Part shown: one piece after another, positions 53,975-62,319 of the stretch
Layout: every line of letters begins with the position of its first letter
Numbering within the stretch: the first letter of the stretch is position 1
NCBI RefSeq assembly: GCF_000233455.1
Contig: NZ_JH376420.1
Coordinates: 284,582 to 348,581, forward strand
Length of the DNA stretch: 64,000 nucleotides
Origin: [Clostridium] citroniae WAL-17108
GTDB taxonomy: Bacteria > Bacillota > Clostridia > Lachnospirales > Lachnospiraceae
Reading direction: 5' to 3'
Translations under genes and position numbers: made by a program
Notes under the pieces: generated by a model
Database searches by the model: none
What the model was told of the DNA's origin: nothing
The model's input: only the letters and a program-made list of their open reading frames with translations

Positions 53975-55078
53975 CTATTTTCCCTCCTTCCTCTTCTCCC
54001 ATCCCAGATACCTGCATACCTTATCCGGCCGAATTGCCTCGATTATAAATGTTTTCGGAAACAATTCCCGTAGTGTCTGCGCCTGGTAAGTAAAGCAGAA
54101 TACCCTCCCGCCTCCATGAAACGGCTGCCCCAAGATTCTCCGTATCTGCCACAATTCAAACAGATAGCAAAAGTAAACCCTCTTCCCCTCGCTGTCGGTT
54201 CCCGCCTCCAGACCGGATCCCTCCTCCCTTACATACTTTAGGACTTTGCATAAAAATGAGCGAAACCGACTCTGTGCTTCCACATCACACAGAAGCCACA
54301 ACTGAACCATAGCCTCAGCCATAAATGGGACATAGTATACGAACTCATAAACATCGTCCAAACGGAATAAGGTTCCCTTAAGTCCACCATCACTCACTAA
54401 AAGGCGTTTTCCCATTTCCATTCGATTTCCCATAATAATGGCTCCCCCCAATTCCACGCTCCAGCTCCGCTTCATTCTAAGTTCCATCCGATTTCTTAAA
54501 TTTCGTTCCGTCTTAGGCGCCCACTTCATCAGGCTATCCATCGTGTTATATACCACATAAAAACTACTGGCTAACAGGATACCGCAGGCTCTGGAACCCT
54601 TAATCTCCTTGTCAGTTTCCATTTTCCATTCCATGGTTCCATAATAAGAGGCCGCAAATCCTCCCTTTCCGGAACCCAACAGAGTCCGATGGACTGCTGG
54701 GAACAGCTCCGGCTTATCACTTTTAAATATCCGTATATCAGCCCTGTGGCAAAACACCCATACCATGCTCATGCGGTGGAGACGGAGACGCTTTTCCGGC
54801 TCGCTCTTCACATGGCTGGTTGCTCCTGCGCCTGATAAGTAAGGCTCTACATCCTCACCATATTCCTCCAGCAAATACCGTTTAGCCCTGACACGTAGCA
54901 AATAACCTTTCATCCCGTCCTTACTCCTGACCGTCAAATCACCTTCCTTTTTTAACTGGGTCACAAGTACGGCGGCATAGGAATCGGAGCCAATCGCATA
55001 CCCGGACCAACCAGCCGGCAGTTCTCCACTAACTGCCACCAGTAAAAGCAATTCGTCACGCCTGTCCCGTATCTCCAT
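53975..55078 (-). CDS. Unrecognised 367-aa protein of the conjugation module
   Basis: Cytosolic, basic, GC-rich and codon-typical of its neighbours. N-terminal helices (DRRDELLLLVAVSGELPAGW) suggest a winged-helix-like start. The remainder is mixed alpha/beta without motif (RLDDVYEFVYYVPFMAEAMV). It ends with ELFPKTFIIEAIRPDKVCRY. It is 1 nt from the RepA-like gene, so they are co-translated. No family identified. Confidence 0.5.
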   Translation of the reverse strand: MEIRDRRDELLLLVAVSGELPAGWSGYAIGSDSYAAVLVTQLKKEGDLTVRSKDGMKGYLLRVRAKRYLLEEYGEDVEPYLSGAGATSHVKSEPEKRLRLHRMSMVWVFCHRADIRIFKSDKPELFPAVHRTLLGSGKGGFAASYYGTMEWKMETDKEIKGSRACGILLASSFYVVYNTMDSLMKWAPKTERNLRNRMELRMKRSWSVELGGAIIMGNRMEMGKRLLVSDGGLKGTLFRLDDVYEFVYYVPFMAEAMVQLWLLCDVEAQSRFRSFLCKVLKYVREEGSGLEAGTDSEGKRVYFCYLFELWQIRRILGQPFHGGGRVFCFTYQAQTLRELFPKTFIIEAIRPDKVCRYLGWEKRKEGK

Positions 55079-55223
55079 TTATCTCCCTCTCTGTTTTCCG
55101 TATTTCTCTTTTTCGTACCCAGTTAACTCCATCCCTGGGTACATTTCAGTGCGAATTCGTACCTGTTTTTCCTTACTTATCAAGGCTTTTCCGTAAATCT
55201 TACCCTGTCGGAATTTCCATGTC

Positions 55224-55973
55224 TTAGACCTCTTCTTTTTTCGATACAATTTCTTCCTGCTTCATACTGCTTATCCACTGCGGAAAATGCTCCTGAGTCA
55301 TCAAAAACAGATACGTCCTGTCCTCTTCCCCCATCGTTGAGGTATGGTATGAATCCAGATATAAGCCTCCATCCGATACCAGAAAAAACATTCCCATGGC
55401 ATCAACCATCTGCTTTTCCTCAATATTGTCGTGATCTCGCACCCTTGCCACGGATTGCTTCTGATCATATACATGAAGGAAACATACGGCTGCCCGTTCA
55501 AACTGCGGAATCTCCTCCCCCTGTTCCTGTTGGCGGATACACCAATTTTCCAACGCCATAGTTACAGGCTTATAAAGATAATCCGTATATTTGTTTTTAC
55601 GATGCGATAGCAGCCCAGGCAACTCCACTTTCAAAATTCCGCCCTCATACTTCACCCGAATCCCATGAATCTTTACAATTCCTAAACCGTATGCCTCCCG
55701 TTCCTGCTTCCACATGCAATTCTCAATTACCAACCGGCGAAGTCCTCCGGTCAGCTTCTCCGCTATAAAAGAGGCTTCCATCACACAGTCCATAAAACAA
55801 CCTCTCTGAAACGCGGAACCGCTCCGTTCCTGTGCCGTCCGAATCAGCCTGGCCTCCGCCAGACATTCCTGCAGTCCCCCTGCCTGCCGTTGGACCTCTT
55901 CCAACTGTTTCTCTATCTGCTCCGTTTTATCCACTCCTCTCTGCAGATTTCTTGTAGTATTCCACCCGTCCAT
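55224..55973 (-). CDS. Unrecognised 249-aa protein of the conjugation module
   Basis: Begins MDGWNTTRNLQRGVDKTEQI, with a coiled-coil start (EQIEKQLEEVQRQAGGLQEC). Contains VARVRDHDNIEEKQMVDAMG and FLVSDGGLYLDSYHTSTMG, which resemble a short segment (LLVSDGGLKG) in the 367-aa neighbour. It overlaps the next gene by 47 nt. No family identified; the 145 bp between it and the next gene hold a stop-free frame without a start codon. Confidence 0.5.
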   Translation of the reverse strand: MDGWNTTRNLQRGVDKTEQIEKQLEEVQRQAGGLQECLAEARLIRTAQERSGSAFQRGCFMDCVMEASFIAEKLTGGLRRLVIENCMWKQEREAYGLGIVKIHGIRVKYEGGILKVELPGLLSHRKNKYTDYLYKPVTMALENWCIRQQEQGEEIPQFERAAVCFLHVYDQKQSVARVRDHDNIEEKQMVDAMGMFFLVSDGGLYLDSYHTSTMGEEDRTYLFLMTQEHFPQWISSMKQEEIVSKKEEV

Positions 55974-56502
55974 CTTCTTTTACCAGGCAAAAACCAATAG
56001 TTCCCGGCACTGCCACGACTCCCATCAGGTTCCCATCTTCTACTGCTATAATGTGGTTTTCCCCTGCGCGACGACTCCTTGCAAACATCCCGTTTACTAG
56101 CTTTAAATCCCCGTCACCCACATAAAGAATGTCATAGATTTCCGCACCAGAATAAAACAGGATACGGATTGGAAAGTCCTCCTTTCCTGCCAGATAGTGG
56201 CCGTCTACTGGCTTACGGCGCATCATATCTGCCAGTACCCACAGACACTTCATGGTTCCCTCATCTTTCAACGAATACGCAAACTCGCTGGAAGCAATCA
56301 ACCCGGTGTAAGGGTTCCGGTATATCTGCCTAGTCTTTTCCAATTTTTTCAACGCACGGCCCGCCGCCTTCTCCTGTCCCGGAAAGAATGCCTCTAGCTG
56401 CTCCGGCTTCATTACGTTGTACTGGCGAAGCAAGCCAAGTACCTTCCCGGCCGTCTCCTCCGGGTTCCGGTATTCGTACCCTTTCACAACCTCCCCCCTC
56501 AC
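55927..56502 (-). CDS. DUF5697-like protein of the conjugation module
   Basis: 191 aa. Starts with a GTG that overlaps the VirB4 stop by 4 nt. Winged-helix-like N-terminus (LLRQYNVMKPEQLEAFFPGQ) and a C-terminal beta-rich part (ENHIIAVEDGNLMGVVAVPG). Its pattern recalls DUF5697 proteins, which occur near VirB4 in clostridial conjugative elements. Role not known. Confidence 0.5.
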   Translation of the reverse strand: MRGEVVKGYEYRNPEETAGKVLGLLRQYNVMKPEQLEAFFPGQEKAAGRALKKLEKTRQIYRNPYTGLIASSEFAYSLKDEGTMKCLWVLADMMRRKPVDGHYLAGKEDFPIRILFYSGAEIYDILYVGDGDLKLVNGMFARSRRAGENHIIAVEDGNLMGVVAVPGTIGFCLVKEDGRVEYYKKSAERSG

Positions 56503-59186
56503 GCGCCCACCCGTCCATAAGCCTGTTTCCCGTAACGGGCCAGCCGCTCTTTTAACTCTTTCAGTTCCTTCCGATCCGTGGTGATTAAATCCTTCTCCAG
56601 CTGGCTGGCTTTAAACTCCAGAGTCAGATTGTTACTGTTCGTGGAAATCATGCCCTTTCCCCTCTCAAAATGGACAATCTCCATCCGCTCCGCATCGGAT
56701 AGATGTAGCAGTTCCTGTACTTTTTTCGCTTCATCATTCTCCAGATTCAGGACAATCTTTGTCTTGGTTGCATTGATAATTCCCCTCCCATACTTTCCAT
56801 CTTTCAGCGCCATGAAATCAGATAAATCCTGGGTGGCGCAGACGGCTGATCCTGCATAGCCCCTTATAATCTTAAAAATCTCCAAAACATATTCTGCCGC
56901 CATTTCATTCGAGGAAGCCCCAATTAACTGCCATACCTCGTCTAAAAATACCGCTTTTTCCACGGTTCGGTCTTCTTTCACCTTTGACCAGACATAATCC
57001 AATACCACAAACATCCCCACAGGAAGCAAGTCTCCCGTAAGTTCAGAAATATCCAGAACAATATATTTATTATCCAGATTCACATTGGTTTCCTGGTTAA
57101 AGCTGGAGGCAGAGCCGTGGACAAGACGGTTTACGATATTGGCAAGCCGCCTGGTTTCTGCATTCCCATGAAGAATATCGTATACATCACCCAGAACCGG
57201 CATAGCCCGGTATTGGTTCGGATTCTCCGGGTCTGACAGACTCCCATTGTCATGCGTGATTCCCTTGTTATAGTAAGTCTGAACCAGCGCTTCATCTAAA
57301 AGCTGCTTCTCCTCATGATCCATGTCGGGAATCAACAACGAGAAAAAGATATGCAGATTCTGGATTTTTGCCGCAAGCTCCGAGCGCTCTGCCGTGTCAC
57401 CGTCTAACAGGTCATTGGTCGCCTGATCCCGTTTCCTGATTTCCATCACATTGATACAGTTTTTGGAGGCGGACGATATTTTGATGAACTCTCCTCCGAT
57501 ATTGGTACAGGCTCTGGCAAACTCATGCCCCTTGTCAGGTGCAATGATAAAGACCTGGATATTCTTACGGCGCATACGCAGCGCCATCAGCTGCAGCAGA
57601 AAAGTTTTTCCCGCTCCGGTGGTTCCCATGATAGAAATATTAGCATTCTTATATATTGTGGAATTAAAAATATCTATAATGACCAGGGAACTGTTCGCCG
57701 TGTTTACTCCCATCAAAATACCGTTTTTATCCGACATCTCAAATGAGGTGAATGGGTAACAGCTGGCAGCTCCCGAGGTCAGTACATTGCGTTTTGAACG
57801 CTCGTAAATGCTTTTATCCAGCTTTACTAGAGGCAAAGCGGAGAGAAATGCCCGTTCCTCCTTAAACAGACAGGAAACCGTATCCATGTCCTGAGCATTC
57901 AACAGTTTTTTCACCTCTCTCGCCCGCCACTCTGCTTCTTTTGCACTATATCCAGTCACAGTAATCAGGATACAGATATAATAAAACTCCTCATTGGATG
58001 ACAAGCCATTTTTTAGATAATATCCCGATTGAATGGACTCTGCCAGGTCGTCAAAATTTGTATTGGTATCAGAGGCATCCTTGATTTTTGAGCGGTTAAG
58101 ACGAATTCTGCGCCCAATTCGCTCAATAGTTTTTACCTTATCCTGTTTGTAGAGAAACAGGTCTACGTCAATTCCCTCCCCTGCATTGACCAAAAGGGAC
58201 ATCCAGCCGGCCGGAACCCGGAATCGGTATCTGGCAGACGGCACAAACAAATAGGTGTGATATACTCCATCCAACACAACACAGTTCCCATGCCTGAAAT
58301 CCAGGGTACGGGGTGCCACATACTCAGCGGCCGGAATCCGCCCCACGCTGTCCTCCCCATTTTCCCGGATATACCAATTAACCACTTGGTTTAATCGTTC
58401 CGAAAATGGCAGGGTAGTACTGCTCTGGCGGTTTAATAGAGTGTATAGAATCTCTGCCGTTTCCTCTGTGTGATTATCAGAAAGCAAAATCTCATTCCCA
58501 CACTGGTATAGGTACTTCTTAGCTGTCTGGGCATATGATTCCAGCATATTTACAATTTCTTTCTCCGTCCCACGTCTGGAATCCACCTGGAACACAAGGA
58601 AAAAGCGTCTAGTTACCGCTTCTTTATAACCAACCGAACAGATTAAATTAGCATAATCCTGTTGCAGCATTCGGCACCTCTCATCCGGCTCCTTTTCGAT
58701 ATCTTCCCGTATGGTCTTGATATATTGGGAAATATCCGCCTTTTTAGATAACGATTTTATCTGCAGTTCAGGCGGCGCAATTTTTAAATATCCCATAAAC
58801 GAATAGATGATTCCTTTCTGTTCACTGGCGCTGCGATGTAGAAAATTAATCGGCATAACTTCCAAAATCTTCACATACCGTCCATCGACAGTATAAATAA
58901 TACCGTCCCGTATCTCCTTAATCGGTATTTCTCTTGAGGCTCTTGTAAATGGCAGGTCATACTGCTCATTTTGACTGTTTTCTTTTCGTGCCGGATCTGT
59001 TTTTTCGCGGCTTTTTTCCGGTTTCCGTCTCTTTGTCTTTTGGTTCAGCTCCTGTTTTAAAGCTTTCTTTATTCTTTTTAAATTTCTCTTCCATTCCCGA
59101 TTCTGGATTTTCCTGGGACTTTGTCTCCCATTCTGCTTTGGCTCCTGTGCCGGTACTTCTCCACTCTGCTTTCTTACTCTTTTCAC
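56499..59186 (-). CDS. virB4: VirB4-like conjugation ATPase
   Basis: About 895 aa. The GTG at 59186 is preferred because AAGGAGG lies 11 nt upstream; a TTG at 59237 is possible but has no ribosome binding site. The low-complexity basic N-terminus overlaps the C-terminus of PrgI in another frame. It then has the VirB4 conserved start (IPIKEIRDGIIYTVDGRYVK), Walker A MGTTGAGKTFLLQ and Walker B KAVFLDEVWQLIG. It is the energy motor of the type IV secretion channel. Confidence 0.9.
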   Translation of the reverse strand: MKRVRKQSGEVPAQEPKQNGRQSPRKIQNREWKRNLKRIKKALKQELNQKTKRRKPEKSREKTDPARKENSQNEQYDLPFTRASREIPIKEIRDGIIYTVDGRYVKILEVMPINFLHRSASEQKGIIYSFMGYLKIAPPELQIKSLSKKADISQYIKTIREDIEKEPDERCRMLQQDYANLICSVGYKEAVTRRFFLVFQVDSRRGTEKEIVNMLESYAQTAKKYLYQCGNEILLSDNHTEETAEILYTLLNRQSSTTLPFSERLNQVVNWYIRENGEDSVGRIPAAEYVAPRTLDFRHGNCVVLDGVYHTYLFVPSARYRFRVPAGWMSLLVNAGEGIDVDLFLYKQDKVKTIERIGRRIRLNRSKIKDASDTNTNFDDLAESIQSGYYLKNGLSSNEEFYYICILITVTGYSAKEAEWRAREVKKLLNAQDMDTVSCLFKEERAFLSALPLVKLDKSIYERSKRNVLTSGAASCYPFTSFEMSDKNGILMGVNTANSSLVIIDIFNSTIYKNANISIMGTTGAGKTFLLQLMALRMRRKNIQVFIIAPDKGHEFARACTNIGGEFIKISSASKNCINVMEIRKRDQATNDLLDGDTAERSELAAKIQNLHIFFSLLIPDMDHEEKQLLDEALVQTYYNKGITHDNGSLSDPENPNQYRAMPVLGDVYDILHGNAETRRLANIVNRLVHGSASSFNQETNVNLDNKYIVLDISELTGDLLPVGMFVVLDYVWSKVKEDRTVEKAVFLDEVWQLIGASSNEMAAEYVLEIFKIIRGYAGSAVCATQDLSDFMALKDGKYGRGIINATKTKIVLNLENDEAKKVQELLHLSDAERMEIVHFERGKGMISTNSNNLTLEFKASQLEKDLITTDRKELKELKERLARYGKQAYGRVGA

Positions 59187-59553
59187 GTCCCTGCTTTCCT
59201 CCTTTCCGGACTTTCTCTTTTCTTCGGTTCTGCTCAAGACGGTAACACTCGTCCGGCTCAGTAAGGCACCTGCGCCGCCTCACATACCGAAAGAAGCTAG
59301 CGATAAATGCAAACAGGCTTTCCCCTTGAATCCCAATCACTGATACTACCACTGCCGGTACAAGGACAATCATACCGATATACATTTTCATCTTTACCGT
59401 CATATTAAGCGAAAAAAGCAGCGGAACTAAAACCATAAGGAGCATGGTCGTTTCCACTGCATTTCTTGTCTTTACCCTCCCGGAAAACAAAGTTCCTTCC
59501 TCTGCAAAATTGGGTGGAATGGTATAAATATCTATCCGGTCTTCCTGATCCAT
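58966..59553 (-). CDS. prgI: PrgI-like membrane protein (VirB3 analogue)
   Basis: 195 aa. A conserved N-terminal part (DRIDIYTIPPNFAEEGTLFS) and two transmembrane helices (TTMLLMVLVPLLFSLNM; YIGMIVLVPAVVVSVIGI) are followed by a long, lysine/glutamate-rich C-tail. The tail overlaps the N-terminus of VirB4 by 221 nt in another frame. PrgI proteins localise VirB4 at the membrane; the overlap may couple their production. Confidence 0.85.
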   Translation of the reverse strand: MDQEDRIDIYTIPPNFAEEGTLFSGRVKTRNAVETTMLLMVLVPLLFSLNMTVKMKMYIGMIVLVPAVVVSVIGIQGESLFAFIASFFRYVRRRRCLTEPDECYRLEQNRRKEKVRKGGKQGREKSKKAEWRSTGTGAKAEWETKSQENPESGMEEKFKKNKESFKTGAEPKDKETETGKKPRKNRSGTKRKQSK

Positions 59554-59572
59554 GGTACCCTATCCTCCTTTC

Positions 59573-60247
59573 TTACCTTCGTTTTATTACATAATAAAGC
59601 TCGTAAAGGCATAGACCAGCTCCTAATATTCCCAAAATCCAGAGCGGACTCACCCGTATACTTCCCTGAAGTTCCATCTCCTGATTCATTTCTTCATCTG
59701 ATGGTTCTGGCATTTCGCTCCCCTCTCGTCCACTGCTATCGGAACGTGTAGCAACTGCAACCAACGTGCCCGATGTAACTTCCACAGCGTCATCCTCGTA
59801 TGGCAGACGAAACACACTATCCGGCGTTATCGTTACCCGACACATAATAATCTTCTCATCTTTAATCTCCACTTCCGTTCGGTCCGCCTGACACCGAAAC
59901 TTACGACCATCTGTCTGTGCCTCACATCTTTCAATCTCATAGGCACCTACCGGAAGGGACAGGTTCACTGCATATCCGCCTTTTTCAGTCAGTGTCGCGC
60001 TTCGCTCCCACCCTCCAACCATGTTCCGTATATGTAGCTTTATCCTACCGTGAAATCCCTGAAACGTCTCGCAGCGGATGGACAGGGTTCCACGTCTGGT
60101 GTCTGTATCCGTATACTCTTCCTCCCATCCGTCTGTCTCTACTTTGGTCTGAACCTGCACAGAATTCTCATTGGCAAGAACTTTCCCTGGCTGAAGGACC
60201 AGGGCGAGAAACGCCGCCCCAATCCAGCCTTTTATCCATCGCCTCAA
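59573..60247 (-). CDS. Signal-peptide membrane protein of the conjugation module
   Basis: 224 aa. Signal peptide (GWIGAAFLALVLQPGKVLA), an extracellular beta-rich domain (RIKLHIRNMVGGWERSATLT, GAYEIERCEAQTDGRKFRC), an acidic stalk and a C-terminal transmembrane helix (LWILGILGAGLCLYELYY). It is between the wall hydrolase and PrgI genes, as in clostridial T4SS operons. No catalytic motif. Confidence 0.65.
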   Translation of the reverse strand: MRRWIKGWIGAAFLALVLQPGKVLANENSVQVQTKVETDGWEEEYTDTDTRRGTLSIRCETFQGFHGRIKLHIRNMVGGWERSATLTEKGGYAVNLSLPVGAYEIERCEAQTDGRKFRCQADRTEVEIKDEKIIMCRVTITPDSVFRLPYEDDAVEVTSGTLVAVATRSDSSGREGSEMPEPSDEEMNQEMELQGSIRVSPLWILGILGAGLCLYELYYVIKRR

Positions 60248-60250
60248 TTT

Positions 60251-62290
60251 CTATTGTCCTCCCATAATCCAGATACCGCCATCACTTAGATCTCTGGCAT
60301 AAGATTGTATTGTAGCCGGGCTGTAAAGTTTTCCAGTCCGGCTCCGGCTTCCCGGATCAGCAATGGCAATATAGCCATCCCTCGTCACACCTGTCAGCAC
60401 AATAAAATGACCACTGCTTCCTGATATGGTGTTTTCCGCACAGATTACCACTGCCAGCTTTCCTTCCTTTAACTGCTTAACCACATAGTCAATCTGTCCC
60501 CTTTTTACCCGTTCTACTGAAAGTCCCCAACTGCCGGCAGCCATAGCCGGAAATGAGTGGCTGGTTCCTTTCCCTGAGACATACAATCCGTGGGACATGG
60601 CATATTCCGCCGTCATCTGGGGCGTCACATTCTCTCCTGTCAATGTAGAGATGACAATGGCTAATGCGGTAGGACCACACCCTGCAGATTTAATTGTAGA
60701 GCTCCCATAAGGCATGGAGGCCCAGGGCTCTTCTCCCTGGTTAAAATAAATCACCTCTTTCACACAACCTCTGACGGTGTCATAGAAAATTGTGTCTCCA
60801 CCAGTCTGAATCTCGCTGGTATAAATATCCTCTGATGCACCGGCTCCAAGCACATAGTTCTTCCAGCTCGTTGCCTTAAACAGCACATCCAGAATTCCAT
60901 CAGTTCCATCTTTCAGAAGCTCAAACAGTTTCAACACATAATTGAAAGTAGTCTGGCTGGTCACATAGCTGTAGCTATAACCAGTGACTGGCGGCGACAG
61001 ATTGGCATTCAGTTTCACAACAATCGCATAATCCACAATCTCAATTTCTTCGTCTTCCTCCTCGTCCCCTCCATCTATAATTTCCGTATGGGTTCCGGTC
61101 TGCATCCATCCTAAAAAGTCTTTGGCGTTTTCTTCCACCATGGATTTGAGCAATATCACCGAAACCGTTGTTCCTGTCTGTGGCATGACGGCAGTTCCTC
61201 CAGTTCCTGCTCCCGATTCCGGTTTTGTCCCCTCACCTCCCGCTGCAGTCAGATACCCCATTACCTTTTCCACGTAAGCTGGCGTCTCACCGTTTTGTGG
61301 TATCCGGTATCCGGCTCTTTTCACCGCTCCCGGACCGGCATTATAAGCGGCAACTGCCAGCCTGACTCCGTCCGGATAGGAACCAAAAGTACGGAGAAGC
61401 TCGGCTATGTATTTGGCTCCACCCATGATATTCTGTTTCGGGTCAAATGGGGATGTCACTTCCAGATTCGCTGCCGTTCCAGGCATGAGCTGCATAATCC
61501 CCATGGCTCCTGCGCTTGACACTGCATTAGGATTAAAATCAGATTCCGCTTTCCCCATTGCTTTTAATAGTGCCTCCGGAACTTGATAGGTCGCTGCTGC
61601 CAACGCAAAATATTCATCATAGGGACTGGTCAAATCCGAATCAAAGCCGCCCACGGTTCCATATCCGTTGAATCCCACAATCCGGCCTCCATTCCATGAT
61701 TCCTCAATTAAGACAGCCAGATACTGACTTAACATAGGTTCCAGCCTGGACTCATATTCATCTTCTACCTCATAATCATCATACCCGTCCCAATTCTCAC
61801 GAAAATCCACGCCGATTTCGTCCAGCATTTGATCGCGGTATCCCTCAATCACAGCACAGATTTCTGCTTTCAATTCTGGACTTTCCGAAAAAAGAGTTTC
61901 TATCTGAACCTTTATATTCTGATACTCTGCTTCCCTGGCCTGTGCCACATAGCTGTCCGCATCGGCAAAACCCAGATAGGAAAAGATAATCCCTATGGAA
62001 TTTACAATCATATACAGGAACAGAAGGACTGCCGCCAGAACTGCCCCTACCGCTTTCCAGAAGGATTTACTTGCCAAAACCGCCCCAATAACCGCTCCCA
62101 TAGGGCCACCCAATGCGGCTCCAGCAGCCGTTCCGCTCACAGCAGATCCACTTTTTGCAGCCCCTGCGGCAAGGTGAACTGCCTGAATTGCTTCTGCCGC
62201 CTGCTTTGCCTGCCCCGCTGCCCGAACTGTTCGGGCAGCCGTTTCTGCCGCTTTGTCAAGCGGCTCGTCCTCTGCCCAGTCCCTGCTCAT
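60251..62290 (-). CDS. Bifunctional wall hydrolase: lytic transglycosylase plus C39-like peptidase
   Basis: 679 aa. A Gly/Ala-rich N-terminus and transmembrane helix (AVGAVLAAVLLFLYMIVNSI) lead to an extracellular SLT domain (EALLKAMGKAESDFNPNAV, catalytic Glu; SAGAMGIMQLMPG). A C-terminal C39-like domain follows: Cys in SAGCGPTALAIVIS, His in SSGHFIVLTGV and Asp in IADPGSRSRTG. VirB1/TcpG-like enzymes locally open peptidoglycan for the mating channel. The start overlaps no neighbour; 29-nt gap to the upstream gene. Confidence 0.88.
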   Translation of the reverse strand: MSRDWAEDEPLDKAAETAARTVRAAGQAKQAAEAIQAVHLAAGAAKSGSAVSGTAAGAALGGPMGAVIGAVLASKSFWKAVGAVLAAVLLFLYMIVNSIGIIFSYLGFADADSYVAQAREAEYQNIKVQIETLFSESPELKAEICAVIEGYRDQMLDEIGVDFRENWDGYDDYEVEDEYESRLEPMLSQYLAVLIEESWNGGRIVGFNGYGTVGGFDSDLTSPYDEYFALAAATYQVPEALLKAMGKAESDFNPNAVSSAGAMGIMQLMPGTAANLEVTSPFDPKQNIMGGAKYIAELLRTFGSYPDGVRLAVAAYNAGPGAVKRAGYRIPQNGETPAYVEKVMGYLTAAGGEGTKPESGAGTGGTAVMPQTGTTVSVILLKSMVEENAKDFLGWMQTGTHTEIIDGGDEEEDEEIEIVDYAIVVKLNANLSPPVTGYSYSYVTSQTTFNYVLKLFELLKDGTDGILDVLFKATSWKNYVLGAGASEDIYTSEIQTGGDTIFYDTVRGCVKEVIYFNQGEEPWASMPYGSSTIKSAGCGPTALAIVISTLTGENVTPQMTAEYAMSHGLYVSGKGTSHSFPAMAAGSWGLSVERVKRGQIDYVVKQLKEGKLAVVICAENTISGSSGHFIVLTGVTRDGYIAIADPGSRSRTGKLYSPATIQSYARDLSDGGIWIMGGQ

Positions 62291-62319
62291 ATCTCCCTCC
62301 TTTAAACTGGTCTTAATTC

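Noticed and set aside
55079..55223. Stop-free 48-codon frame (ending MYPGMELTGYEKEKYGKQRG) between two conjugation genes
   Set aside because: No start codon with ribosome binding site for most of its length; could be a remnant of a small gene but cannot be supported.
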